Of a DNA stretch of 62,002 nucleotides, positions 42,478 to 51,600 are shown piece after piece. The notes under the pieces were generated by a model. It made no database searches, was not told the origin of the DNA, and was given only the letters and a program-made list of their open reading frames with translations. The number at the start of each line of letters is the position of its first letter. Position 1 is the first letter of the stretch. Location: NCBI GenBank assembly GCA_036268995.1, contig DATATB010000116.1, positions 1 through 62,002 on the forward strand. The letters run 5' to 3'. Position numbers and translations under genes: made by a program. Source of the DNA: DATATB01 sp036268995. Lineage in GTDB: Bacteria; Planctomycetota; Planctomycetia; Pirellulales; PNKZ01.

Positions 42478-42561
42478 TGCGCGAGACAGGATTTGAACCT
42501 GCACGGTATTGCTACCGCCAGCCCCTCAAGCTGGTGCGTCTGCCAGTTCCGCCACTCGCGC
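42478..42561 (-). tRNA. tRNA-Leu, anticodon GAG
   Basis: An 84-base gene on the minus strand. The acceptor stem GCGCGAG pairs with CTCGCGC. The anticodon stem CCAGC/GCTGG encloses TTGAGGG, giving anticodon GAG (reads CUC/CUU). A long variable arm (class II) and the T-loop word GGTTCAAATCC are present. The 3' CCA is not encoded; the genomic bases there are CTA. Discriminator base A fits leucine. Confidence 0.95.
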
Positions 42562-42910
42562 AAATTTGGGAGGGCCGGAACTGAGTCTAAGCCATTTGCC
42601 CAGCCAGTCAAGGTTACCGCCGTCCCCCGGCGGCTGGGCGAGGTCGACAGCTGCGACGAAGTCGTTTTCGGGCCCTCCCATCGCCATCCATCGGTCGTCA
42701 TTTGCGTGCGGTTTACGAGCCGCTCGGCCACATCCGACAGGAAAGTGGTTAACCGTCGGGAGCCCCGATCTGCCAGCTAGCCACTAGACACTTTTCAATA
42801 GCCAGATTGAAAAAAACTGGGCTAAATTTAAATAGCAGGCTTGCAGATTGAAATAAAGCGGCAAAAATTTAAATCCGATGGTTTAACATTGAAGTCCAAT
42901 CGGTGCACAG
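42562..42910. other. AT-rich intergenic region between tRNA-Leu and the Fic gene
   Basis: 349 bases. The left half is normal GC-rich sequence with no gene. The right part (about 42780-42900) is the most AT-rich stretch of the window and holds the two 31-base direct repeats listed separately. It probably contains the promoter and control sites of the Fic gene. Confidence 0.5.
42803..42874 (+). repeat. Two 31-bp direct repeats, 41-bp period, upstream of the Fic gene
   Basis: Copies at 42803-42833 and 42844-42874 agree at 25 of 31 positions. Both begin CAGATTGAAA and end AAATTTAAAT. The 41-base period is about four helical turns, so both copies face the same side of the DNA. Each contains TTGAAA and TTAAAT 15 bases apart, so they could be binding sites, promoter elements or both. 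They lie 37 bases before the Fic start. Confidence 0.65.
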
Positions 42911-44107
42911 ATGAACAAGTCTAAGTTCTCTGAGGAAGCACCCGGCCAGTTGAAAAGTTTTTATGATCCCGAGCGGGGGGAGCATGACTGGCTGTTCGTT
43001 CCCAACGAGATGCCGCCTCAGTGGGAATTTGCCCCCCAGCTTTGGCCATTACTGGTGAAGGCCCGTGAGGCTCTCGGCAAGTTAGACGGGATTGGCCATA
43101 CGCTGCCCAACCCGCAGCTACTGCTGTGGCCTTTGCAAAACCGAGAGGCCGTGACCTCGTCCGCTATCGAAGGCACGCACATTACTTCGGAGCAGCTGGC
43201 AATCTATGAGCTAGATCCGAAGGAGCCGACGTCCAAGAACGAAGAGACTGCCGATCGGCAAGAGGTGCACAATTACATCCGCGCGCTTCGGCATGGGAAC
43301 AATCGGCTGTCCGAGTTGCCAATCTGCATACGCCTCATCAAAGAAGTCCACGAGATTCTGATGCACGGCGTTCGTGGGCACGACAAACAGCCCGGACAGT
43401 TTCGCACCGTGCAGGTTAGCGTCGGCAAAGGGTACAGGTTTATTCCTTCCCCACCCAACAACGTTCAGCGCCTCATGGGAGATTTCGAGAAGTATGCCAA
43501 CGCCAAGGATGACGAGCGCGTTGATCCGCTCATCAGCTGTTTCATGGCTCACTACCAATTTGAAACGATTCATCCGTTTCGAGATGGCAACGGCAGAGTT
43601 GGAAGGGCAATACTGTCGCTGATGGTCAGCGTGCGGCTCAATCACTCATTGCCGTGGCTGTACATGAGTCCGTACTTTGAGCGATTCAATGACGAATACG
43701 AGGCGCGGCTCTTTGCGGTCAGCACGACTGGCGACTGGACTCACTGGATTGAGTTTTGCCTTCGCGGGGCGATAGCGCAGGCAAACGACTCAATCAAGCG
43801 CTGCCACGCGCTCAAGAAATTGCAGGACGAATATACTGAGAAAATCAGGAGAGAATGCGACGGACCCAGAATCTATTCAATCGTGAACGGTCTGTTCACC
43901 TCGCCTCTATGCACCATTCCGTCGATTCAGAGCGAGTACAAGGTCTCTTATCAAACCTCCAAAGGCGATCTAGAAAAACTCGTCGAATGCGGCATTCTTC
44001 GGGAAATGCAAGACTCGTACCCGCGGCTCTTTTATGCGCCGCAAATCACCGAAATTGCATTTAAGAATCTTGACGATCATGCCACCGGGACTGACCCGCT
44101 TTCTTAG
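42911..44107 (+). CDS. Fic-domain protein with N-terminal inhibitory motif (probable AMPylase)
   Basis: 398 residues. Fic enzymes transfer AMP or related groups from nucleotides to target proteins. The catalytic motif HPFRDGNGRVGR starts at H221 and is complete. The auto-inhibitory helix motif SSAIEGT (S83/S84 to G88, with E87) is N-terminal, a class II arrangement, so no separate antitoxin is needed. The C-terminal 90 residues (IPSIQSEYKVSYQTSKGDLEKLVECGIL) form a winged helix-turn-helix, common in this Fic group and possibly binding its own AT-rich promoter repeats. GC content appears lower than neighbours, suggesting acquisition by transfer. No small partner gene is seen. Confidence 0.92.
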   Translation: MNKSKFSEEAPGQLKSFYDPERGEHDWLFVPNEMPPQWEFAPQLWPLLVKAREALGKLDGIGHTLPNPQLLLWPLQNREAVTSSAIEGTHITSEQLAIYELDPKEPTSKNEETADRQEVHNYIRALRHGNNRLSELPICIRLIKEVHEILMHGVRGHDKQPGQFRTVQVSVGKGYRFIPSPPNNVQRLMGDFEKYANAKDDERVDPLISCFMAHYQFETIHPFRDGNGRVGRAILSLMVSVRLNHSLPWLYMSPYFERFNDEYEARLFAVSTTGDWTHWIEFCLRGAIAQANDSIKRCHALKKLQDEYTEKIRRECDGPRIYSIVNGLFTSPLCTIPSIQSEYKVSYQTSKGDLEKLVECGILREMQDSYPRLFYAPQITEIAFKNLDDHATGTDPLS

Positions 44108-44251
44108 CGCTCGCCTTGCGCTGCTCTGCTATCGTTTTCCCAGAATGGACTATGTCGCCCTTAAAGCCGCCGAAGTATGCGTCGCTTCCGTGGGCCGGCC
44201 AATGCCCGACCGCAAATTATGGATTTCGCACTCTCATTACCCCGCCGTCGC

Positions 44252-45940
44252 TTAACCCCGGCGCGGCCGGCGCCGGCGGTCGTGCTGCGCGACCAGGATG
44301 CTGACTTCTTCCGAATTGCCGGCGAACGCGGCTGCCAGAAATTTTCGGGCGAGATCGACCAGCGCGCTGGCGCCGCGATCGCGGTTTTCGATCAGGGCCT
44401 GCGACAGCATCTCGATGGCTGGCCGAATGGCGTCGCGGTCGACTAGCTCCAGGCTCGTGCCGCTGGCCAGCAGCAGAGCATCGCCTGGTGCCATCTCGCG
44501 CTCGATGGCCGAATACGCGGCGGCGGGCTGCCGGCCGATGGCCAACGAGCTTTCGACCAGCGACTCGCAACTGTGTTCGCGCACTAGCAGGGCCAGGACA
44601 TTGCCGGCGGTGCCTAACAACAGCCGCCCACGAGCCGGATCGATTAGCACCGAAGCCAGGCTGGCATACTGATCGCCGGCCGAGCCAGTCCAGAGAGCAT
44701 GATTGACCCGCTCCAGCAGTTTCGCCGGCGATGGATGGTATTGGCCGTGCGCGCGCCAGGCAGCTCGCAAGCTTGCGCCCACCAAGGCACCGGCCGCAGC
44801 ACCCTCCAGCGCCTGGGCCGTGGCAACCAGCAGGCGATCGTCCGGCGTGGTCATCCAATCGTGAAAGCTGCCGCCCAACGTCTCCGATTGCTTGGTCCAG
44901 CCGGTGACCGACCAGTTTTCGATCAGCGGAGCGACTCGCGGCAACTGGTTTTGCTGCAACTGCACGGCCTGGCCCAGGCTGCGCGTCGTCAGCACTTCGG
45001 TTGTGTGCTCGGCCAGCACGCTCTCGCGCTCCAGTTCGGCAGCCAGCCGGCCGGCCAGCAGTTCGGCAACATTCACGTCTGGATCGGAAAAGGTGCGTGG
45101 CCCATTGGCAAACAGCCACAGAGTCCCCAGCGGGATTCGGGCGCTGGCCACCGGCACGCACAGGAAAGCGGGAAAACTCTCCGGCGGATTCCAACTCGTG
45201 TCGTTGATGCTGTCTTCGACGGCCACCGCATGGCCGCACAGCGCTTCCAGATCGCCAACGGCACTGGCCAGCGGACGGGGGTTGTCGGTGTGGCGATCGA
45301 CCGGCAGATTCCAGCTTGCTCGCAGGCTCAAGCTGGTGGTGCCCTCGTCCAGCAAGTAGAGTCCGGCGGCGATGCAACCGATGCTCTCGGCGCCGGCTCG
45401 CAGAATTGCCTCCAGCCGCTGGGCGAGCTGATTGCCCTCACCGCGCGGCCGGACGACCGGCACGGCGGCGGCCAGTTCGGCTTCGCGCTGACACAGCACT
45501 TGCTCGGTGCGGTGCAAATCGGCAGCCAGGCCGGCCAAAGCCTCGGCCAACGATGCCGCTTGTTCCAACGGCAAGCGGGTCGTTCGCTCGGCAGAGGCTC
45601 GCGAGCCGGCCTGCGATTGACCGCTCGCTTCCGATCGCGCGGCCGCGGCGTCGTCGAGTTGCCAACCGGTGGCCAGCGCAAAGGCCCGGTTCAGCGTTTC
45701 CAGCCGCTTGTGGCCGGCCGTGGCAGCCGGCGAGCCGGCAGGCGGTGCGTCGAATAAGCGCAAATAATTCGGCGATTGCGTCACAAAATGGTCCAAGCGT
45801 GGGGCTGTAGGATCCGCGTCGATTCCGACATCCTTGCCCAAGCCGCGTGGCGAAGAGACCGCGCTGGCTTCGAGCTTGCTGCCCGCAAACTCGTCACGAC
45901 CATCAAGGCCGTTTGCCGCGCCGTTTATTTCGCCCACCAT
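44252..45940 (-). CDS. GAF - SpoIIE/PP2C-like protein lacking metal-binding residues (pseudophosphatase)
   Basis: 562 residues from the ATG at 45940 (MVGEINGAANGL). A variable N-terminus and a helical stretch (LAEALAGLAADLHRTEQVL) precede a GAF domain (about 195-330: GCIAAGLYLLDEG...FLCVPVASARIPLGTLWLF). The C-terminal 210 residues follow the SpoIIE/RsbU phosphatase pattern, but the metal-binding positions are altered. The usual GGD-x-x-D reads GGSFHD, the GD before 'GHG' reads ATAQALEG, 'TDG' reads ASGTS, and the final 'DD' reads SEE. A Ser/Thr phosphatase of this fold would be inactive; a binding role is likely. It is 77 bases downstream of the MlaFE fusion, last in the operon. Confidence 0.75.
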   Translation of the reverse strand: MVGEINGAANGLDGRDEFAGSKLEASAVSSPRGLGKDVGIDADPTAPRLDHFVTQSPNYLRLFDAPPAGSPAATAGHKRLETLNRAFALATGWQLDDAAAARSEASGQSQAGSRASAERTTRLPLEQAASLAEALAGLAADLHRTEQVLCQREAELAAAVPVVRPRGEGNQLAQRLEAILRAGAESIGCIAAGLYLLDEGTTSLSLRASWNLPVDRHTDNPRPLASAVGDLEALCGHAVAVEDSINDTSWNPPESFPAFLCVPVASARIPLGTLWLFANGPRTFSDPDVNVAELLAGRLAAELERESVLAEHTTEVLTTRSLGQAVQLQQNQLPRVAPLIENWSVTGWTKQSETLGGSFHDWMTTPDDRLLVATAQALEGAAAGALVGASLRAAWRAHGQYHPSPAKLLERVNHALWTGSAGDQYASLASVLIDPARGRLLLGTAGNVLALLVREHSCESLVESSLAIGRQPAAAYSAIEREMAPGDALLLASGTSLELVDRDAIRPAIEMLSQALIENRDRGASALVDLARKFLAAAFAGNSEEVSILVAQHDRRRRPRRG

Positions 45941-46016
45941 CCGTGACCGGCAAGGTCTAACATCGGATGAGCAACAGCGGCCGCTTGATGCAGACTCGCG
46001 AAAAACCGCGCGTGCG

Positions 46017-47633
46017 TTAGTCGAATTCAAACAGGGCAAAGCCCAGATGGACCAGCAGCACGTAGAGCGTGGTCCAGAGCACGGTCGACGTGATTCCGCG
46101 GCTAACGTCGGTGGTCGAGTGTTTGGGGCGCGAGCCGAGATCGTAGGTAATCACGGAAATGCCGGCGGCGCATACCAACAGCTTGGCCGCCAGCCAGCCG
46201 GTGCCGCGATACAGCCACTGCCCCGGCGAGCGCAGTTCGTTATGGAAATGAAAGTCCCAGAAAAACGGACCGAACTCCGCGTGCGTCGTGCTGAACACCG
46301 CCAGGCTCGACAGCCGCGCCGTGTAAAAGCCAATGCTCGACAGGATCAGCGTGCCCAGCAAGAAGGCCAGATAGATGCCCGTGGCCAGGTAGCGCGACGG
46401 AGGCGCGCCGAACGTGCGCATCGCGTCGACTTGCTGACCGTAAACTTTGCCGCCGACGTCGGAGGCCACGGCCGCGCCGCAGCGGGCCGCGATCAGCAGC
46501 GTGGCCAGCACCGGCACAAACACGCGGTAGATCGAAAACCCTAACGCCCGCAACAGATCCTCGATGATCAGCGGTTCGGTGTATGAGTGAAATGGCAGGA
46601 AGCGAAAGGTGAAATAGGTCGCCACATAGCCGGCAATCGCACCGGCCACGGCGATGTACAGCCAGGCCGAAGGATCGGCTACCAGCCGCATATAGTGCAG
46701 CAAGAAGCGCAGCCCCCAGGTCACACTCCGCCAGCGCGGCACCAGCCGCAGGGGAAAGAGCGCCGCTTGTTCGGCGAAGCGCGACATGCCGACGAGAGAA
46801 TCACCCACGCGCGTGGCCGCCGTGCGCAGCGCCGCGGTTAATCGTCCGCCGACAGGGCGTGCCGATGTTTTGGCTTGTTCGTCGCCGACCGCGGGGCGGA
46901 ACAACTCTTCGACCCGACCCCACGCGTCCCGCGGGATCGACTCGAGCCGTTTTGAAGCGGGGTCGAGCAGGTATACGTGATCGGCAATCGGCACCAGCGA
47001 GCGATCGTCGTGCGTGACGACGATCGAAGTCTTGCCGTGGGCCACGTGCGTGTCACGAATCAGCCGTGCAACTTCAGCCGCCGTGGCCGGGTCGAGCCCC
47101 GAAGTCGGCTCATCGTACAGAATCACTTGCGGGTCATAGGCCAGTGCCCGGGCAATGGCCAGGCGTTGGCGCTGGCCGCCGCTGAGATGGGCCGTGCGCA
47201 CGTCGAGCGGAACGCCCAACTCGGCCAGCATGCGCAGGTCGCGCTCTCGCCCGGCAGCCCGTCCGAGCGCGGCAGCCCGCCGATGGGCCGAAGCGAAGTG
47301 TACGTTGTCGGCCGGCGACAGTTCGTCCAGCAACGCAAAATTCTGAAAGACCACCCCCACCTGGCCAAAACCTTCGCCCGAGTGCGGCAACTCGCGGCCG
47401 TCCAGCAGCAGCCGGCCGCTGACCTTGATGGCCGAACCGTCCGGCCGCACCAGGCCGGCCAGCACGCGCAACAGCAGCGACTTGCCCGCCCCGCTGGGGC
47501 CCATAACCAATGTGATCGCGCCCGGCTCGAAGCGCGCCGCGGCGGCATCGAGCAACAGCCGCCGGCCGGCGACGAGCGTCAACTGCTGGATTTCGACTGC
47601 CACGCCGGAAGACGATCGGGATTGAACGGTCAT
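46017..47633 (-). CDS. Fused MlaF-MlaE-type ABC transporter (ATPase plus permease)
   Basis: 538 residues. The N-terminal half (about 1-240) is an ABC ATPase: Walker A GPSGAGKS, FQNFALLDELS (Q-loop), signature LSGGQRQRLAIARAL, Walker B VILYDEPTSGLD, and the switch His in VVTHDDRSL. The C-terminal half (about 290-538) is an MlaE-type permease with several helices and the family segment VFVPVLATLLIAARCGAAVASDVGGKVYGQQVDAMRTFGAPP. In most bacteria these are separate MlaF and MlaE chains that move phospholipids between inner and outer membrane. The fusion is in frame. The MCE-like gene is 18 bases upstream. Confidence 0.92.
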   Translation of the reverse strand: MTVQSRSSSGVAVEIQQLTLVAGRRLLLDAAAARFEPGAITLVMGPSGAGKSLLLRVLAGLVRPDGSAIKVSGRLLLDGRELPHSGEGFGQVGVVFQNFALLDELSPADNVHFASAHRRAAALGRAAGRERDLRMLAELGVPLDVRTAHLSGGQRQRLAIARALAYDPQVILYDEPTSGLDPATAAEVARLIRDTHVAHGKTSIVVTHDDRSLVPIADHVYLLDPASKRLESIPRDAWGRVEELFRPAVGDEQAKTSARPVGGRLTAALRTAATRVGDSLVGMSRFAEQAALFPLRLVPRWRSVTWGLRFLLHYMRLVADPSAWLYIAVAGAIAGYVATYFTFRFLPFHSYTEPLIIEDLLRALGFSIYRVFVPVLATLLIAARCGAAVASDVGGKVYGQQVDAMRTFGAPPSRYLATGIYLAFLLGTLILSSIGFYTARLSSLAVFSTTHAEFGPFFWDFHFHNELRSPGQWLYRGTGWLAAKLLVCAAGISVITYDLGSRPKHSTTDVSRGITSTVLWTTLYVLLVHLGFALFEFD

Positions 47634-47651
47634 TCAACAAACACCCTGTCT

Positions 47652-48941
47652 TCAGTGGCTGGCGTATCGAACCTGCGCTCGTAGCGGCCGTCCTGCGGCC
47701 GACGGCGCGGCGCCGCTGCCCGGCTCGAGCAGGAACCAACGTTCGTCCTTATCGAGGATCTCGGTCCGCAGCACGCGCGCGAACTCGGGCGTGATGCCGG
47801 TCGACTGCGTGCCGACGATCATGTCGCCGGCCCGGCGAATGGCCGGTTCCAGCCGGCGTGCCGCCACTTCGATGGCTTGCCGCGTTTCCGGGGCCGACAG
47901 CTCGCGCTCCAGCGCCTCGCGAAAATGACGATTGCGCACCACCACCTCCTCGAACAACTCGCGCAGCACGCTCCGCGAATCGGGATCGCTGGCGATCATG
48001 TTGAGGCTGTTGCGGGCGGCCTCTTGCAATCGCTCGTCGCGCGACACGTCGCGCAGAATATCCTTGATCACGTTGACGAACTGATCCGAGTGCCTTTCAA
48101 GCACCGGCAGCGCATCTTGCTCCACAAACCGGTTCCACTCGCGATCCATCAGATTTTTTTCCGGCAGCGGTGACAGATCGTAAGCAAAACGCCAGCCGAA
48201 GCGCCACAGCGAGACTTGCTGCCACAACTCCTGGCCGACCTCGCGCAGCACCGGCTCGGCCCGCTGGCGAACGATCGGCAGGACGTCGCTCTTCACCAAC
48301 GGCAAGAAGTCCTTATTCAGGATTTCGCGGCGATAGCGGTCCCGCAAAGCGGCGAACTGCGGCTGATGCCGCTCGATTGCCGGCGGCAAATCCTGCTCCA
48401 GCACACCGAGCAGGTCACGTAGGCTGTGCTCGATCACCGGCCGGAACGCCGCCACGATCTCTGCCCGATGCGTGTCGATCGCCTGCTGTAGCTCTGACAT
48501 GAGCAGCTTCTTGCGTTCGGGCGTAAGTAGCGCATCGACGACCCACACGAACGTATCCGGCTTGGTCTCGTAGATTAAGGCGGGCTGTGCCCCAAGATCC
48601 GGCGCCGCGGGATAAATGAAGGCGCTGGCCTCGACAACCTCGGCCCGGCGCGTGTCGAGCCGGTGGCCGTCGGCTAGCAGTTCCTGGATTTCGCCGACTC
48701 GCCGCAGCCCGGTGGGGTGGCCGGGGGCGCCTTCGGCAATGAAGATTACGTCGCCAATGGCCACGTCCGTAGGCCGGTCGAATTCCAAGACTAGCGTGCG
48801 GTGCTTGCCGGTCCAGTATTGCCACAGCGCCGGCAGGGCGGCCGGGCCCGTCGAGCCCGGCGCGGTGAGCAGCACCCAGGGCGCAAGCGCCAGGGCGATC
48901 GTGAACACGGCGCCCAGCGCAATTCTCAAGTAGCGTGCCAT
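47652..48941 (-). CDS. Membrane-anchored MCE-like protein, probable substrate-binding partner of the MlaFE fusion
   Basis: 429 residues from the ATG at 48941 (MARYLRIALGAVF). An N-terminal signal-anchor (IALGAVFTIALALAPWVLLT) is followed by a small beta domain around residues 46-90 (LVLEFDRPTDVAIGDVIFIAEG...LRRVGEIQEL) that resembles the start of an MCE domain ('F....gL..Gd.V...G..VG.V'). The remaining 300 residues are long amphipathic helices with many acidic and basic residues. MlaD-like proteins anchor an MCE domain beside MlaFE, so the neighbour and topology suggest a lipid-transport subunit. The helical part could bridge the periplasm. The MCE call by eye is tentative. Confidence 0.5.
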   Translation of the reverse strand: MARYLRIALGAVFTIALALAPWVLLTAPGSTGPAALPALWQYWTGKHRTLVLEFDRPTDVAIGDVIFIAEGAPGHPTGLRRVGEIQELLADGHRLDTRRAEVVEASAFIYPAAPDLGAQPALIYETKPDTFVWVVDALLTPERKKLLMSELQQAIDTHRAEIVAAFRPVIEHSLRDLLGVLEQDLPPAIERHQPQFAALRDRYRREILNKDFLPLVKSDVLPIVRQRAEPVLREVGQELWQQVSLWRFGWRFAYDLSPLPEKNLMDREWNRFVEQDALPVLERHSDQFVNVIKDILRDVSRDERLQEAARNSLNMIASDPDSRSVLRELFEEVVVRNRHFREALERELSAPETRQAIEVAARRLEPAIRRAGDMIVGTQSTGITPEFARVLRTEILDKDERWFLLEPGSGAAPSAAGRPLRAQVRYASH

Positions 48942-48952
48942 GCTGTGGACTC

Positions 48953-50059
48953 TTATTCGATCCACCCGCCGCCCAACACTCGATCGCCGTCGTACCATAC
49001 GGCCGCTTGGCCGGGCGCAATGCCATCACGCGGCTCGATCAGTTCCACCTCAGCCCGGCCGCCTTCGAGCATCGTCACGCAGCCGGGCGCGGGCCGGCTC
49101 TGGTAGCGAATCTGCACGTCGCACTCGAGCCGCGCGGCCGGCTCGGCCAGCCAGTTGACGCGATCGACCGTGAAGCGGCTGCGGCCGAGTTGCTCGCGCG
49201 TACCGATCACGACGCGTCGCGCCTCGCGCTCCAGCCGCACCACGTAGCGCGGCCCGCCGCCCAGCGCAATGCCCAGCCCCTTGCGCTGGCCGATCGTGTA
49301 ATGCTGCAAGCCGGCATGCTGGCCGACAACCTGGCCCTCGACCGTCACGATCTCGCCCGACAGATCGACCGCGCCTTCCTGCCGATCGACGAAAGCGGCG
49401 TAATCTCCCTCGGGCACGAAGCAAATCTCCTGGCTGTCCTTCTTGTCGGCCACGCGCAGCCCGACCTCGCGAGCCAGGGCGCGAATCTCGTGCTTCTCGT
49501 AACCGCCGACCGGAAACAGCAGCCGCGGCAGCACTTCGCGATCGATGCCGAACAGCACATAGGACTGGTCCTTGCCCGCATCGCGCCCGCGTACCAGCGC
49601 CGGCACGCGCTCGCCGGGCATCGGCTGCAGCCGGACGTAATGGCCGGTGGCCACCAGTTCGGCCCCGATGCTATCGGCATACTCGACCAGCTTGCCGAAC
49701 TTGAGCCAGTTGTTGCACATGACGCACGGGTTGGGCGTGCGGCCGGAGGTGTACTCAGCCACGAAGTAATCGACGATCCGTCCGAACTCTTCCTGGAAAT
49801 CGAGCGCGTAGAAGCTGATGCCCAGCCGATCGGCCACGCGTCGCGCATCGGCCGCATCGCTGGCGGTGCAGCAGCCCTGCTTATGCGCCGACGAAACAAT
49901 CGCCAACTGCGACGACCTTTGATCACCACAGGGTCCCGCAGGCGCCGGCTCGCCATGCCGCATGAACAGCCCGATCACCTCGTGGCCGGCCGCCTGGAGC
50001 AGATGCGCCGCCGCGCTGCTATCCACCCCGCCCGACATTGCCAACACGACCCGCGCCAT
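48953..50059 (-). CDS. mnmA: tRNA-specific 2-thiouridylase
   Basis: 368 residues from the ATG at 50059 (MARVVLAMSGGVDSS). MnmA adds sulfur to U34 of tRNA-Lys, -Glu and -Gln in an ATP-dependent reaction. Present: the PP-loop SGGVDSS, GRTPNPCVMCNNWLKF with the first catalytic Cys, ATGHYVRL, GKDQSYVLFGI, DSQEICFVPEGDY with the second catalytic Cys, and the C-terminal GQHAGLQHYTIGQRKGLGIA. An internal Cys-rich insertion (about 52-70, KQGCCTASDAADA) lengthens the N-terminal part; such versions occur in several phyla. It is the first gene of a leftward operon, 11 bases from the MCE-like gene. Confidence 0.96.
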   Translation of the reverse strand: MARVVLAMSGGVDSSAAAHLLQAAGHEVIGLFMRHGEPAPAGPCGDQRSSQLAIVSSAHKQGCCTASDAADARRVADRLGISFYALDFQEEFGRIVDYFVAEYTSGRTPNPCVMCNNWLKFGKLVEYADSIGAELVATGHYVRLQPMPGERVPALVRGRDAGKDQSYVLFGIDREVLPRLLFPVGGYEKHEIRALAREVGLRVADKKDSQEICFVPEGDYAAFVDRQEGAVDLSGEIVTVEGQVVGQHAGLQHYTIGQRKGLGIALGGGPRYVVRLEREARRVVIGTREQLGRSRFTVDRVNWLAEPAARLECDVQIRYQSRPAPGCVTMLEGGRAEVELIEPRDGIAPGQAAVWYDGDRVLGGGWIE

Positions 50060-50312
50060 GCAAAGATCCAAAAATAAGCTGATTTACCGTCCGACGGCTG
50101 CCGGCCGCCGATGTTCAATCTACTTGCCGCGGGAGCCGCCCTACAAGGACACTCCGCGGTTTGCGGGCGAAACGAGGCGACTTACGCCCTCTTGGGCTGC
50201 GGACAAATCGCTGGCCTGCCATAAGCCCGGCCGGTTACAATCGGCCGGTACCCACTGCTATTTTGCTGCCAGTTGTATCCCGCCGGCCGGATTGAAATCG
50301 AAGGAGCTCGAC

Positions 50313-51560
50313 GTGCTTCGCGCTGCCCCCTACTTGCTTGCTTGTTCACTCGTTGCTTTCGCGCTGGCCGCCCCCTGCCGGGCCGAGGCTAATTGGCCGC
50401 GGTGGCGCGGACCGCACGAAGACGGCCACTCGTCCGAGACCGATCTGCCGGTCAAGTGGGACGCGCATTCCATCACCTGGAAGGTGGACCTGCCGGGCCA
50501 CGGGCAATCCACGCCCGTCATCTGGGGCGAGCGGATGTTTTTGACCACGGCCGTCGACAAGGGCCGCGAACGCCAGGTGCTGTGCCTCGATCGCAACGAC
50601 GGCAAAATCCTCTGGCAGCACACGGCCTGGACCGGCGAACCGGAAAAAGTCCATATCATGAACGGCTGGGCTTCGGCCAGTTGCGTCACCGACGGGCAAG
50701 TCGTCGTGGCCTTTTTCGGCATCGGCGGCCTGCACGCCTACTCGGTCGAGGGCAAGCATCTCTGGTCGCGCGAGCTGGGCTCGTTCCAGAGCCCTTGGGG
50801 CGTGGCCGCATGTCCCGTGATCGTCGGCGACCGTGTGATTCAGAACGGCGACAGTGACTCCGGAGCCTTTATCATCGCGCTGGATAAACACACCGGCGAA
50901 ACGCTGTGGAAAACGCCGCGGCCCGACCATCGCGGTTGGAGCACGCCGATTCTCATCCAAGCGCCCGACGGGCAGGAACTGGTGCTCAACGGCCACGACG
51001 CGGTGCGCGGCTATGACCCGATAAGCGGCAAAGAGCTGTGGTCGTGCCGCAGCTTCAATGGCCGCGGCGAGCCGACCGTCACGCCCGCCGGCGACCTGCT
51101 GTGCGTCGTCAACGGCCTGTCGGGCGATATTTATGCCGTGCGTCCCGGCGGCCGGGGCGACGTGACCGGCACGCACATGGCCTGGCACACGCCGCGCAAA
51201 GGCAAGCGCGACATCCCTTCGCCGATCGTCGTCGGCAACTTCATCACGGTGGTCGACATGAAGGGCATCGCCAGTTGCTACGACGCGCCCACCGGCCGCG
51301 AGTTGTGGAAGGCCCGGATTGGCGAGAATTTTTCGTCCTCGCCGATTGCAGCCAATGGGCTGGCGTATTTTCAGAGCGAAAGCGGCGATACGACGGTACT
51401 GCGTCCCGGGCCAAAGCTCGACATTGTCGCCCGCAATCCGCTGGATGCTGCGAGCGACGAAATTTTTCGGGCATCGCTGGTGCCCAGCGAAGGGCAGATG
51501 TTTGCCCGCTCCGATCGCGTGCTGTATTGCATCGGCCAGCGGCACAAGCCGGGCAAGTGA
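50313..51560 (+). CDS. Secreted PQQ-like beta-propeller protein
   Basis: 415 residues from a GTG at 50313 with an AAGGAG ribosome site six bases before it. A signal peptide (LLACSLVAFALAAPCRAEA) is followed by the planctomycete pattern NWPRWRGPHEDGHSSETDLPVKWD. Repeated blades each end in 'G..LW' (NDGKILWQH, VEGKHLWSR, HTGETLWKT, ISGKELWSC, PTGRELWKA). No catalytic PQQ ligands were recognised, so a structural or ligand-binding role outside the cytoplasm is likelier than an alcohol dehydrogenase. A paralogue follows three bases after the stop region. Confidence 0.85.
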   Translation: MLRAAPYLLACSLVAFALAAPCRAEANWPRWRGPHEDGHSSETDLPVKWDAHSITWKVDLPGHGQSTPVIWGERMFLTTAVDKGRERQVLCLDRNDGKILWQHTAWTGEPEKVHIMNGWASASCVTDGQVVVAFFGIGGLHAYSVEGKHLWSRELGSFQSPWGVAACPVIVGDRVIQNGDSDSGAFIIALDKHTGETLWKTPRPDHRGWSTPILIQAPDGQELVLNGHDAVRGYDPISGKELWSCRSFNGRGEPTVTPAGDLLCVVNGLSGDIYAVRPGGRGDVTGTHMAWHTPRKGKRDIPSPIVVGNFITVVDMKGIASCYDAPTGRELWKARIGENFSSSPIAANGLAYFQSESGDTTVLRPGPKLDIVARNPLDAASDEIFRASLVPSEGQMFARSDRVLYCIGQRHKPGK

Positions 51561-51600
51561 CGCGTGAGGATCATCGTGGCTGACGTCAACGCCAAGTGCC

